Below, piece after piece: positions 24,477 through 36,147 of a DNA stretch of 64,000 nt. The stretch is from the NCBI GenBank assembly GCA_025677825.1, contig JAIXMO010000025.1, positions 1 to 64,000 of the forward strand, in the 5' to 3' direction. The notes beneath the pieces are model-generated. The model was not told where the DNA came from and made no database searches. It was given only the letters and a program-made list of their open reading frames with translations. The number at the start of each line of letters is the position of its first letter. Positions within the stretch are counted from its first letter, which is position 1. Position numbers and translations under genes: made by a program. The stretch is from Helicostylum pulchrum. Taxonomy: Eukaryota; Mucoromycota; Mucoromycetes; Mucorales; Mucoraceae.

Positions 24477-26929
24477 CTACAACTCATCATGATCCATATC
24501 ATCCTCCTCTTCTTCAGTTTCATAGACAATATTAGTCTTCTTTAACTCTTCATCGGCTAATTTCTCTTCGTTGGTCTTTTCTTCTGCTTTTTTGACTCGA
24601 ACTTTTGCTTCTTCAGAAATAGAAACACCAACAGCTTTACGGATCAAACCTTCTACACGACCAGCAAACTGAGTCATATCCTTTAAAGGAAATCCACTTC
24701 GAATAGCAGTAGTTTCATACATTAATTGAATCAAAGTTTCTACATCCTTTGTAATATTATCTTCTTCAACATAGTCTAATAAGGTTTCCATGACTGGGTG
24801 GCTAGGATTGATCTCTAAAATCTTCTTTTGAAGACGCATAGATTCCATAATGTATTCCATATTAGGATTCTTATGATTGACACCTTGTGCATCAAGAACA
24901 CGTTGAGCATGACCACTAAGACCATTTTTAGGTGTGATGATAGCTAAAGGGGAAGTAGTTAAACGACGTGAAACAACAGCCTTCTCAATATGTTGATCTA
25001 ATGTCTGGGCTAACCAATCTGTCAAAGGCTTGTATTTAGCTTCCAATCCATTGTCTCTATCAAAGTCTTTATCATCTTCAGCAAAATCAATATCTGCTTT
25101 TGCGATATTAACAAACATTTTTCCATTATATCCAGGGATATTTTCAACAAATGTTTCATCAATAGGATCAGTGAAGTAAATAATTTCATAACCACGAGCT
25201 AAAAGTGCTTCAATAAAAGGAGATTGTTCAATTTCACCAATATTACTACCCGTCATGAAAAAGATACTCTTTTGGTTGGCTTTAGCACGATCAATATAAT
25301 CATCCAACCCAGATGAAAAGGATTCGGTATCAAAGGAAGATGCAAATCTTAATAAACTTGTAATCTTTTTACGGTAAGATTGTTCTTCAATAGCTCCGTA
25401 TTTCAAAATAGTACTGTATTGGCCCAAGAATTTCTTGAATGCTTCTGGATCTGATTTGGATAAAGAACTAAACATGTCCAATGCCTTTTTAACTAAATGA
25501 CGCGTAATAATACGAAGATTACGGTGCTTTTGAAGTGTTTCGCGAGATACATTTAATGGCATATCATCTGCATCGACAATACCCTTTAAGAAGGAAAGCC
25601 ATTTAGGTAATAATTCAACTTCGTCGGAAATAAACACACGTTTGACAAATAACTTGATGGGCTTATTAGATTGTTCATTCTTAATGTTGTTGAAAAATAC
25701 ATCAGTCACCACAGAAGGGATATAAAGAATACTGCGGAACTCGATCTCTCCTTCACCTTTATAATGAGTCCAAGCTAATGGGTCTTCACGTTCACGACTC
25801 ACTGACTTGAAAAATTCCTTGTGTTCTTCATCAGTAATGTCTTTAGGATCTCTCATCCAAATAGGCTTTTGAACGTTGACATGATGCCAACTATAGACCA
25901 AACGTTTTTCAGTCTTTTCATCATCAGATGAAGAAGTTTCTTGATCAATAGATTCTTCAATTAATTCATCATCATTTAAAAGTGCATCAATATCTTCTTT
26001 TTTAGCTTGAGTAGAAGAAACGGGAACTTCTTGTTCTTCAGAACTCCATACCATAATAGGAAACGTAATAAATTGAGAGTATTTTTGAACCAATTCTTTT
26101 AAATTTTTTTCTTGCAAGAAACGATACGCATCAGGTTTTAAATACAAGGTAATTTGAGTACCACGATCTAAGGTATTCCCACGAGGATCCTTTGCAATAG
26201 TAAAATCATCTACTGCAGTACTCATCCAAATATACTGATCTGGGTCATCGTTGGATTTAGAAGCAACAGTTACTTTATCTGCAACAAGAAATACAGAGTA
26301 AAAACCAACACCAAATTGTCCAATTTGCGTAATCGCGTCGTTATTTTGTTCCATCTTGGCCAAGAATTCAGACGTACCAGACTTGGCAATTGTTCCCAAG
26401 TTTTCTTTCAACTGTTGACGCGTCATACCAATACCGGTATCTGTAATCACCAATGCCTTCCTTTCGGGGTCGGCCGCAATAGTAATACCTAATCCGGCCT
26501 TGGACTTGAGCGCCTCTGGATCAGTTAATGATATAAAACGAATTTTATCTAATGCATCTGATGCGTTGGAAATCAATTCACGTAAAAAGATTTCACGAGT
26601 TTTATAAAGTGAATTGATAATAAGATGCATTAAACGTGATACTTCAGTCTACACATATTAATTTAGTAACTTATTCTGGAGAGATTTTTTTTTAAAAAAA
26701 ACAGTACCTGAAAAGTATATTTTTCTGTCTCTAAGCTTTCGATTTGTTCAGGGGATAATTCTGTAGGGAGACCTTCAGAGGCAGTCAAAGGAGTTTGATG
26801 ATTGCCGTTATTGTTGTTCTTTGCTATGATAGGATGTTGTGAGGTATCTTCAGTTGCTTGTACAGTAGTAAAGTAACCAAGCACAACCAAAGTCGCCATT
26901 AGCAACAAGTTGATTGTTTTCAATCTCAT
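24477..26929 (-). CDS. Endoplasmin, ER Hsp90 (GRP94)
   Basis: This is an ATP-dependent chaperone of the ER lumen. Two exons (26929-26708, 26648-24477) give 797 aa. A signal peptide (LLLMATLVVLGYFTTVQA) opens the protein and HDEL closes it (DDMDHDEL), so ER residence is well supported. The Hsp90 N-domain shows RELISNASDALDKIR, DTGIGMT, GTIAKSGTSEF and GQFGVGFYS. The middle domain has the catalytic-loop region NVSRETLQ. An acidic linker (SSSDDEKTEK) is present. GRP94 is absent from budding yeast and most Dikarya, so presence here supports an early-diverging fungal origin. It is probably induced by ER stress; no element was assigned. Confidence 0.96.
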
Positions 26930-27117
26930 TTTTTTTTTTTTACTTTCCCAAAAAGAAAAAAGGTAAAAAGACTTTTTTTTTTTCGCATGTGTGGGAGAGA
27001 CAAAACATGAATTATATAGTCAAGGGCTTAGTTGTCACACATTCATTGGATTAAATTTCCTTTTCCGAAAGAGTACAAGATGTACCTTACAAGTGTGCAT
27101 TAAAAAAAAGGACGTTT

Positions 27118-27618
27118 TTATTTTAACGATACAGCATTAGTAGCAGCACGAATATTCATTAATAAACGGTTCTTTTCTTGGAAAAATAAATCAACAGCCT
27201 GTAAAGTCTCTGCGTTTCGTGTTGCTAAATTACGTGTGGTCTCTACAGTTGTTTGTCCCGATATACTTAATAAGCCGCAGCTTCTTGCATGCGTTTCCAA
27301 AGTTTGAAGTGATGACATTAGTTCTTCGAAATCAGCTAAATAATAATAAAAAAGAAAAAGGATATTAGGTCATTGAAACGCTTTTTTTTTTGTTCTATAT
27401 AAAAGAAGAGAGTACCTTTTGCTTCAGAAGGTTCGTAAGATGAAAAAACAGACTTCTCTCTAATTCAAAGATTGTTACTTTGTAAGCTAAAAAAGTCATT
27501 AAGGAAAAAAATATTACATTTTATCAAAGAATTCTTGTCCCTTTTTTTCAATTTCTGATAATTGTGATATAAGCGTAATAAAAGAAAGTCTATATTCTTG
27601 TGTTGCTTTTGAAGTCAT
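27118..27618 (-). CDS. Small helical protein of unknown function
   Basis: Three exons (27618-27518, 27459-27416, 27335-27118) with canonical splice sites give 120 aa with closed frames. The sequence is predicted to be nearly all helix with heptad-like spacing, for example SQLSEIEKKGQEFFDK and DFEELMSSLQTLETHARS, ending RNIRAATNAVSLK-like (MNIRAATNAVSLK). It has no signal peptide or membrane segment. Size and helicity recall small subunits of Mediator, kinetochore or tethering complexes, but I cannot assign it. It lies 190 bp upstream of GRP94 on the same strand. Confidence 0.65.
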
Positions 27619-28013
27619 GATGTATGTACAGGTTCTAATGACAAAAACCAAGAGAAAAAAAATGGTATCTTGAACAAAAAAAAAAAGAAAAAAGATGGGC
27701 TTGAAGCGTGACAGTTGATTTCGTTTTAAAAAATATCAAACATAATCAGATCTCTGCCTCACTCAAAACGTCTTTAATGAAATTAATGTAGTGACCAGTG
27801 ATGGTGCTACCTGCAAGCTTTCTTTTTTGGAAGGGTGGGATATAGAGCCCAAAATAGTAAGGGTATTGGTTCTTGCAGTTTCAATGTAACAATATGTCAA
27901 TGCAATGATATGTTCAACGATAGAACATTCGTTGCTACACATATCGTTGGTAATTCATCCACCAATCTTTTTTTTTATCAAAAAAAAAAGGGGAGGGGGA
28001 AATCTTGTTGCAT

Positions 28014-28510
28014 CGGTACGGAAGCATAAACTTGCGTAATAAGGTTAGGTCGTCAGATATAGTATATAAATTAACCTGAGTCAATTGTCTCGCTAGCTTG
28101 AGGGTCGTGGGTGTGTACGTCTGGTGAGATGTAATCAACACAGGATTAAAGTATAGAAGCGTTGTGGTGTGCTTACGTGAACATAGTTCTTCGCCATATA
28201 CTTCAATCTTCTCAGTCGTTTTCTGCGATATTTAGAGGCTGTCCTCAACTCAAAGTAAGGTAGTCTGGGCATGTCCTGTGCAGTATCTGGGGTCTGTGAT
28301 GATGGAAACTGAGTGGATGGGACCAGATGTATTTCCGCCTTCATGCGGCTGATCCTGTTAGTATCAAAGTGTTCTTTTTTATACATGTATAAAAAAGGGC
28401 CTGCTTTGAGAACCAAGAGAAACACACTTCAATTAATTAATCAAACAAATAAAAGCTACTTTTTTTTTTTTGCAATTAAATACTTTTAAAATTACATGAC
28501 ATCTTCTTCC
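28014..28510 (-). repeat. Dispersed repeat, copy 1 (second copy at 49.94 kb)
   Basis: About 500 bp that match 49938-50404 over almost the whole length in the same orientation, with small indels. Both copies share CGGAAGCATAAACTTGC at the left, a perfect palindrome TTTTTTATACATGTATAAAAAA, and GAGAACCAAGAGAAACAC towards the right. On the minus strand both encode FDTNRxSxxKAExHLVPS and MPRLPYFEL(R/K)TASKYRRKR, followed by a GTAAGC donor-like site. The reading frame is better conserved than expected for noncoding sequence. It is probably a piece of a transposon or a mobile gene family; I do not recognise the protein. Confidence 0.7.
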
Positions 28511-28989
28511 GCTTCCTTTTAAAAATGAATTCATATACAACAGAAATATATTTTTATATATTATGCACATCGTTCGCACGAAGCTTTTTCCTGTAGTATG
28601 CTGGTGCAAACGGATACAGTTCACTTAAAACTGGAATAACCACAGAAAATAAAAGGTAGATGTACCACACTTTTTTTTAATCGACCGTGTAAATTGACCG
28701 TGTATAATAGCAAGTATACGTGTAACCGAAAGTTGAAGCAGTACAACGATATCACAAACATATGTCGCTGAAAAATTTTAACGATATCGTGCGTTGAAAT
28801 ATCTTCAACAATCGATACTCCATCGTTGTATCGTTGCATCGATCGGTATCGTCTACGTACGCCTCAAATTTATGTGAAAGACAACTTCGTCAATGACACT
28901 TTTTTTAAGATGCGACATACTTGATATTTTTTAGGCGACATAATTTTTTTACTGGAACGAAACCCTAACCTTTTTTTTTAAAAAAAAAA
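28511..28989. other. Promoter region of Per1 with many ATCG-type palindromes
   Basis: Between the dispersed repeat and Per1 lies a stretch (28745-28850) with ACGATATCGT, several ATCGTTG/CATCGAT units and related near-palindromes. A T10A10 palindrome directly precedes the Per1 ATG. No gene is supported on either strand. Confidence 0.35.
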
Positions 28990-29937
28990 ATGAAGTTGGC
29001 TTTTAGTGTAATATTATTGCTTACTATAGCGGCAGTATGTTATGCGTCAAGTGGTGATGTACAGCCGGAATATTTATCCTGTGTTGAAAAGTGTACATCT
29101 CAAACCAGCATTAGTCAATTACCATTATACCTTCGACTATTACGGTGGACAGTAAAACAAGATTGTGGATACCATTGCATGCAAAATATCACACAATATG
29201 CTATTGACAACAATCGGTATATTCACCAATATCACGGTAAATGGCCCTTCCAAAGATTTTTTGGTATTCAAGAACCAGCGTCTGTTATTTTCTCAATTCT
29301 GAATGGAGTAATGCATTTACGTTATTTCCGTCTTTTAAAGGCACAAGTACCGGATATATACTTTCTCAAGAAATTTTTTATAGTTATTCCTATTACGGGA
29401 ATGAATGCATGGATTTGGAGCACTGTGTTTCATGTAAGGGATACGCAGTTGACAGAAAAATTAGATTACTTTAGTGCAGGATTATATATTCTTTACGGAT
29501 TCTGTATAGTTGTATTGCGAGTATTTTATATTCGAGGTATTTGGGCATATATTTGGACCATGTTGTGTGCGTCACTTTACTTGGGACATGTCAGTTACCT
29601 ATCAAGTATGTCAAGATTTGATTACGGATATAATATGGCAGCTTGTATTATTATTGGAACTTTACAGACCAGTCTTTGGTTAATTTGGTCAATTATACAG
29701 TATACTAGATGGGGCAACGAAGAGAGAAGACCTTTTGCTTGGATGGTTGGTGTATCCGTTGTGCTGGTAACATTTGCCATGTGTTTAGAAGTATTTGATT
29801 TCCCACCAATCGAACAAATCTTGGATGCTCACTCACTTTGGCACGCAGCTACAATTCCCTTAGCTCCTTTATTTTATAAATTTTTATTACATGACACAGA
29901 ATTAGAAACAAGAGTCACTAAATCCGCAAAAGATTAG
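28990..29937 (+). CDS. per1: GPI-anchor lipid remodelling protein Per1/PGAP3
   Basis: Per1 acts in the ER, removing the unsaturated sn-2 acyl chain of the GPI anchor as a GPI phospholipase A2. A single exon gives 315 aa. There is a signal peptide (FSVILLLTIAAVCYA), then the lumenal cysteine-rich part with CVEKCTS and DCGYHCMQ, then YHGKWPFQRFFG and about seven membrane helices. The CREST-family residues stand out: NAWIWSTVFHVRDTQLTEKL (His and Asp) and the late LDAHSLWHAATIPL (His residues). It is one of two protein genes here without introns among the conserved set. It has its own promoter and no operon-like neighbour. Confidence 0.94.
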   Translation: MKLAFSVILLLTIAAVCYASSGDVQPEYLSCVEKCTSQTSISQLPLYLRLLRWTVKQDCGYHCMQNITQYAIDNNRYIHQYHGKWPFQRFFGIQEPASVIFSILNGVMHLRYFRLLKAQVPDIYFLKKFFIVIPITGMNAWIWSTVFHVRDTQLTEKLDYFSAGLYILYGFCIVVLRVFYIRGIWAYIWTMLCASLYLGHVSYLSSMSRFDYGYNMAACIIIGTLQTSLWLIWSIIQYTRWGNEERRPFAWMVGVSVVLVTFAMCLEVFDFPPIEQILDAHSLWHAATIPLAPLFYKFLLHDTELETRVTKSAKD

Positions 29938-30548
29938 AGATCTTCATAAACGATTGTCCTGCTTTTTGGGTTCCGGATTTACAACAAACAAATAATAGGT
30001 TTTGTCGTAGAAGACGGTGTTACTAAAACAATGATCACATTTAATAACTAATAAAATGACGTAACTTGAGCCCAAAATCAAAGGGGATCTTGAATATAAA
30101 AAAAAAAGTATTATGAATCTGTTCCAATCGTGATTAAACTGTTCCCCCAATCGCTTTTTTTTTTTTCTTTCATGCTGATCTAGAATAATAAAAAAAAAAG
30201 CGAAATAGTCTAGGCGAATTAGTCTTAAATGTTTATTGTTGTTTAAAAATAAAACGGGAACCAGTGATTGACTAAATAGGATACAAAAAAAAGTTCCCCG
30301 CCCTTTTTTGCCCTGGGGGAAAAAAACAAACCCCGAAATAAGTCCATGATCACATTGGAGCGTACAACTTCAAAAGGCACTAAAATATTGAACAACGACC
30401 TTCTGTGTTAAAAAAAGTTTTTTCTTTATTTCTTGGTACTTTCTTCTATTTAAGTTAATTCCTGTGTGGATTTTTTTTTTTACTTTTTTTTTATAATTAT
30501 TGTTATCTTTTATATATATATCTATCCCTCATTTAATTCTATACATAC
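29938..30548. other. Promoter region of the MscS-like channel
   Basis: AT-rich sequence with frequent homopolymer runs. It holds the 3' flank of Per1 and the 5' region of the channel gene. No other gene is evident. Confidence 0.45.
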
Positions 30549-33500
30549 ATGCAACAAGAAGAACCGAAAGTGATAGATCACTCAACAAAAAAGAGTGAAG
30601 AACTAGAACATGAAACACCTCAACCTACCAGAAGACCAGTACATAATAGATCACAACCTTCTACAATGTCTGGCATTAGTACTGATGATGAATATCATGA
30701 TGATAGAATTATAATTGATGATGGCATTCCTTCTACAGTTCCTTTAGAATCACTCGCAGGTCCGGCCCTTATTTTGCCTTCAAATGATATTGATGGACAT
30801 ACACTGAATGAAGATTTTGATTGGGCTGGCCGTGAAGACGATGATGATGAAATGGATAAAAAAGATGAAGAAGGCAAAAAGAATCGGGGTGCATTAACTC
30901 AAAGTAGCGTTATCATTTGTCTCTCTAAAAATTCTTCACATATTGCTTGGTCTTGTATCTTTTTGTTTGCCATGATTCTTATTGCTATTGATGTAGCGGT
31001 CTTTGTTGTCTATCAAAGAAAAGAAGATACCAGTATTACTTCTTATAGTCTTCAAGTCTGGTTTACTTGGATCACTTTTATGTGGTGTATTGGATTCATG
31101 TCTCAAATTTTAGTAGAACTAGTTCCCTGGGCTATCAAAAAAAGTGTCGGCTATCTTAGACCTCAATCAATTGAAGTACTTCGTATGAGATTATCCGTAA
31201 GTTTTAAAGATCAACTATTTTTCCCTAATTGGGGCATGTTACTTATTTTTCTGATTTCGTAGTACTACATGGCTTTGCGTGTATATATTAAATTGTTTAT
31301 TATCACTGCCTGGGGTTGGGGATCTTGGGCATTTATTGTCGGTCAATGTCATTTGCCAATCGTAAATTCAACCCCAGAAAATGGCGACGAGTATGCTGCA
31401 AGACCAGGTTTCGTCCATGTCTTTTATAGTATCTGGGAATGTTGTTTCTTTGCTACTTTATTTCTATTTATCGAAAAGTTTGTCTTGCAATTAATTGGTA
31501 AGTCATATCTTACTGTGAAAAAAATGATTGTCATACTAAAACCTTATATTTTATAGTTACATCCTTCCACAAGTAAGTGATTTTAAAAAACCCAGCAAGC
31601 CTCTTTTTTTTCTTTTTTTGGAGCTAAAATAAATTACAATGTGACATTAATTATCTTTTTCTTTAATAGGAAAGCTTATGGTGATAGAATTAAAGAGAAT
31701 GACAAAGCGCTTAGAATTTTAGATCGACTTCGCAAGACTAAAAAGAAAAACCCTCAAGAGTTTTTACTAAAGCGTATCCGTAGAAAGCCAAAGACAGCTA
31801 CTACACCGGGTGCATCCAATTTGAATACACCTACTCGATCCCACTCAATTGATGAAACTGACAGTCAATATTTTTATGGAAACCACGGAAACAACCAAAC
31901 TCAAACTCCTAACGTTAATAAATCAATTATGTCAAACCAACAACAATATGTGGACTCTAAATCTAATGTCAAGTTCTCCAGTCAAAACATGGATACTTTG
32001 ATTGCTATACCGCCATTAGAAGACCGAAAGCAAAGATCCGACGATGAAAAGCACGACTTACAACAAGAAGATATTGGTAATAATAATGGTATTAAACGTG
32101 ATGGTAGTGCAGAAGATGTCATGAATAAAACTCCTGCGGAAGAAGCAGAAGCGAACCCAAAGAGAAAAAGCTTTATGAGTAAAGTCACTAAAAAGATGAA
32201 GAGAAATTCTCGTAATGCTTCTCAAGAACCATATTCTGGGGACGAAAATGATAAATCGAGATCCGCATCTCCTCCTCCTTTGAGTAGGGAAAACACATGG
32301 TTTTCTAGAAATAGTCAAGATGAAAAGAGTTTTCTTGGTGCAACACGTGATTTCGGGCTCAGTACCACGGCTATTCCTGGCAAACTTATTAAAAGTGGTT
32401 ATAATAAATTTGTAACCCAAACTGGTGCCAAGAATTTTTCTTCTCATCAAATCCACGGACAGAATTCTACTCAACAAGCTAAATCTTTAGCAAAGAAGAT
32501 TTACTACAATTTACTCGGTCCTGATAGTACAAGAGACTCAATTTATGAATCGGATTTATATCCATTCTTCAATACTGTAGCTGAAGCAACCAATGCGTTT
32601 GGATTGTTTGATAGTGATGGAAATGGTGACATTAGTAAACGTGAATTAAGATCTGGTTGTATCAAGATTTATCGCGAGCGTAAAAATTTAACTAGATCTA
32701 TGCGTGATTTATCGCAAGCCACTGGTAAATTAGATATTGTCTTGATGATTATATTTATTATTGTTTGGGTCATTATTGTCTGTGCTGCTTTTGGTGTAAA
32801 TGTCGGAACTGATCTCATGCCACTTTGGAGTGCTTTTGTTGCTGCTAGTTTTGTGTTTGGTACTTCGGCTAAGGATGCTTTTGAAGCTATTATTTTCGTT
32901 TTTGTCACTGTAAGTCCTTTTTTTTTTATCTACTAATGCATGTACAAGTACTTACTTATAAAAAAACCTTATTTTCTTTAGCATCCGTTCGATTCTGGTG
33001 ATCGAGTATTCATTCAAGGCGAGAATTGGGTCGTACGTGAAGTTGGATTATTGGTCACTACTTTTGTGTAAGTTATATATTCACATATAAAATTAAATAT
33101 AAACTAATGATAACCTTATAAAAAATAATAATAATAACAACAACAATAACAACAAACAACAGTAAATGGGATGGATCAGTTATTTACGCTAAAAATTCTG
33201 TACTCACAACACAATACATTATCAATGTCAGAAGATCCGGCCGCACTTGTCAGGCAGTTGGTAATGAAAATTTTTAATCGTTATAATTATATAAAAAAGA
33301 TACCCTCAACTTATATATCCAACTTAATATCAACGTAGATCTTCAAATTAGTTTCTCTACACCATCATGGAAGATGAAAAAGCTTACAGACCACATGATT
33401 CAATGGAGTAATCAATTCCCAAAGCTGTATACTACCAATTCGACTTCCGCCAACGTTGTTTCTTTCTCCAACCAAAACATTATTGGACTTTCATTTTACG

Positions 33501-33850
33501 TAGAGCATACACAAAACTGGCAAGATGCTGCTGGTCGTTGGTTACGTCACAATAAGTTTATGATGGAGATTAAAGAAGAATGTGAACGTCTTAATATCAG
33601 TTACGAGTTACCTCCTCAACCTTTTGTACAAGGCGGTTCTCCTCCTAATGATGCTCCACCTGAAGCTTATAATATGGGTGACAAAGCAGGTTATGGACTT
33701 GAAGGTTTAGAACGTAGAAGACCATTCGCTAATGATGACGGCTACGGTGATGCGCCTGGTGGTAATATGGAAGCTGGCAATCCTGTCTCAGATAACTCGG
33801 GTGCTGCAGCAGGGGCTGCCGCCACAATGATGTTTGCTTCGGCAATGTAA
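30549..33850 (+). CDS. MscS-family mechanosensitive channel with EF-hand (Msy1/Msy2-like)
   Basis: This is a fungal MscS-like channel; the S. pombe homologues sit in the ER and control calcium under osmotic shock. Seven exons give 944 aa. The acidic N-terminus is followed by paired membrane helices (HIAWSCIFLFAMILIAIDVA and others), a long basic Ser-rich linker, the EF-hand loop DSDGNGDISKRE at about residue 655, then the pore region and HPFDSGDRVFI of the MscS beta domain. The C-terminus is Gly/Ala-rich. Exon 3 is a 16-nt microexon (31557-31572), needed to keep the frame: exon 2 ends in phase 1 and exon 4 begins in phase 2. Introns range from about 59 to 97 nt. Confidence 0.92.
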
Positions 33851-34129
33851 ATTTATAGTTTTAGCCTTATAATCCAAGCACATAATATTCTTGCAAAACT
33901 TGTTTCAACTTTTCACTCAAAATACTAATTTTTATAACACAAATAATAAAAACTTTTTTTTTTCTTTCTCTGTAACCTAAACTTAGTTTATATGTTTCGT
34001 AGGCTACAACAATAACTCCTGGAATTATAATCTTGACTGCTTCTCTTGTTTCGTATTTTTGTTTATTAATACATGTATCTTTTTTTTTCTTTTTTCTTTT
34101 TTCTTTTCTCTTAAAAAACAAAAACAAAA

Positions 34130-35133
34130 ATGGATTCCTCAACTGGATATCCAACTGCGTCTACTATAAATCTATACAACATTCATTTACAGCAACAACG
34201 CCAAAACCAATTACAAATGCAATATCCGCAGCAGCACCAGCAGCAGCAGCAGCAGCACCAGCAGCAGCAGCAGCAGCAACAACAACAAAATCATTCCTTA
34301 CATCATCATAATCAATTCCCTGACCCTAATACACCTTCGGAACTTGTTTGGGAAAACCATAAAAAACACGCTAATAGTAAGTCATCATATATCTTATCAC
34401 CGCCAGAAGATCATGATTGTAATTACCGTCAACAACACTATCAAGCGCAGCCTAATATTTACTATAATAATGATAAATCAGCACCTGTAAATGAGTTCTA
34501 TCACGAAAACCCTAATCCAGTAAAAACAGAAGACACGCCTTCTTTATTTATTGACAGTAGTCTTCATAGACAACCTATCATCACGACAAACATGCATGTC
34601 CGAGAAGATAATATGAGTGAATCATCTTCTAATAATACCATCCCTTCCGTCGATTCGACAGTTCATAAAAATACACCCGTTAACAGAAAACAAGCTGTAA
34701 AAACTGAAGTTAAAAAAAGGTAAATAAATAAATAAATAAAATAGTGTTTCAGCTTTTTTTTTATATCTGTGTACTAATGTAATCTAATAACAGCAATAAG
34801 CCTAATGTAGTAATAGAAAAAAAGAGATACCGTAGAGAATCACATAATGCTGGTATAGTTTTTTTTGTGTTTAATATATATGACATACTCAATATATATC
34901 ATATAGTTGAAAGAAGAAGACGAAATAATATTAACGATAATATTAAAAGCTTGGGTCAACTGTTACCAGATAATATGCGTGAAGGAAAATTGAATAAGGG
35001 CTCAATACTAAAAGGATCCGTAGTTTATATCCACATGTTAAACGAGCAATTATCTAAATACAAGGAAAGGCTCGAGAGTCTCCAATACGAAGCTGCTAAT
35101 ATTTCAGCAATATCAGCTCGAACATCCATCTAA
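34130..35133 (+). CDS. bHLH transcription factor (E-box binding type) with poly-Gln
   Basis: Three exons (34130-34719, 34794-34852, 34907-35133) give 291 aa. The basic region spans the last two introns: KKRYRRESHNAVERRRRNNI has the H-E-R residues that read CACGTG E-boxes. It continues as helix-loop-helix with LGQLLPDN and KGSILKGSVVYIHMLNEQL. The N-terminal 190 residues are rich in Gln, Asn and His, with a long CAG/CAA run (about 34225-34290). This resembles USF/MITF/Cbf1-class factors. No leucine zipper of normal length follows the second helix, as the protein ends about 30 residues later. It lies close downstream of the channel gene. Confidence 0.88.
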
Positions 35134-36147
35134 AAAAAAATTACAGCATTTTGTATTATATCTATTACGTACAGCTTCATAAAAAGAATGTAATCCATAT
35201 AGCACACAATCATATCTATATTATTATCGCTATACCTCAGTTTTTCTCTCTATCTATCTCTCTTTTTCTTTTTCTTTCTTTCTTCCTTTTTCATTCTCCT
35301 TGTAACATCTTATTAAATCAATACCGTTTCTTTTTTTTTCTTTGTGGTTTTCGCAATTCGATGTAAATAAAAAAGGAATACTATCATGCACACTTACATA
35401 CAAACATAAACACATACACATAGAAAGAAAAAATATGTTTCACAAATAATAAACTTTTGCTTAAGCATAAGTCAATTACTTTGAGGGATATTTAACATGC
35501 AATTGCTGTATCAATCATTTTACCGATTTAAGCTCTTAATAATTCAATAGAAAGATTTGAAAATAAAAAAGTGGGAAAATATGATTATTATTACCACTCG
35601 ATTGAATTCATAAACTACCTACATAGCAGTAATATTGATATGTGCTTGTCATAACAATATAGATAATACGTTGGATATAAATAAATACAAAAAGTTCTTG
35701 GTCATCATTGAAATACTCTCTTTTTTAATACATACTACCGTAATTAACTAGGACTATACGAGGATCGAAAAAACTTGTTAGCACCAAGTATATCTCTGCC
35801 CCCTTTTTATGTAAGCGCGAAAGTATAGATAATTATTTACAATTTTCAAAATTAAACAAGCATGTACTTGATATATAGATTGTGCTTGAAAGACAATAAA
35901 TACAGGTATATGCAACTCAGAATAATACAGCTACTTAGGTTTTTTTTTTACTTCTTTATTACCCGGTTTGTTCTTGTTTTCTCTCATCGCAGAAGAAGAG
36001 AGAAAAAAAAGGGGAGGAAAGACTTGAGATAACATAATTAAGCCTCCAAGGATAGTAATAATGATAATAATAACAACAGTGAATAACTTTTATTGTGGTT
36101 TTAATAGTAATAGGGCATATATAACGAATATTTATGTAGTTTTTTTT
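35134..36147. other. Convergent intergenic region of about 1 kb
   Basis: Downstream of the bHLH gene (plus) and of the acyl-CoA dehydrogenase gene (minus). It is AT-rich with CT-rich runs near 35240-35340 and many short A/T tracts. I see no coding or RNA gene. Confidence 0.45.

Noticed and set aside
31240..31560. Separate 95-codon gene starting MALRVYIKLFIITAW
   Set aside because: It is exon 2 of the MscS-like channel, in frame through a GTAAGT/TCGTAG intron.
34033..34311. ORF overlapping the start of the bHLH gene
   Set aside because: The poly-Ala run is the alternative frame of the CAG repeat that encodes poly-Gln in the real gene.
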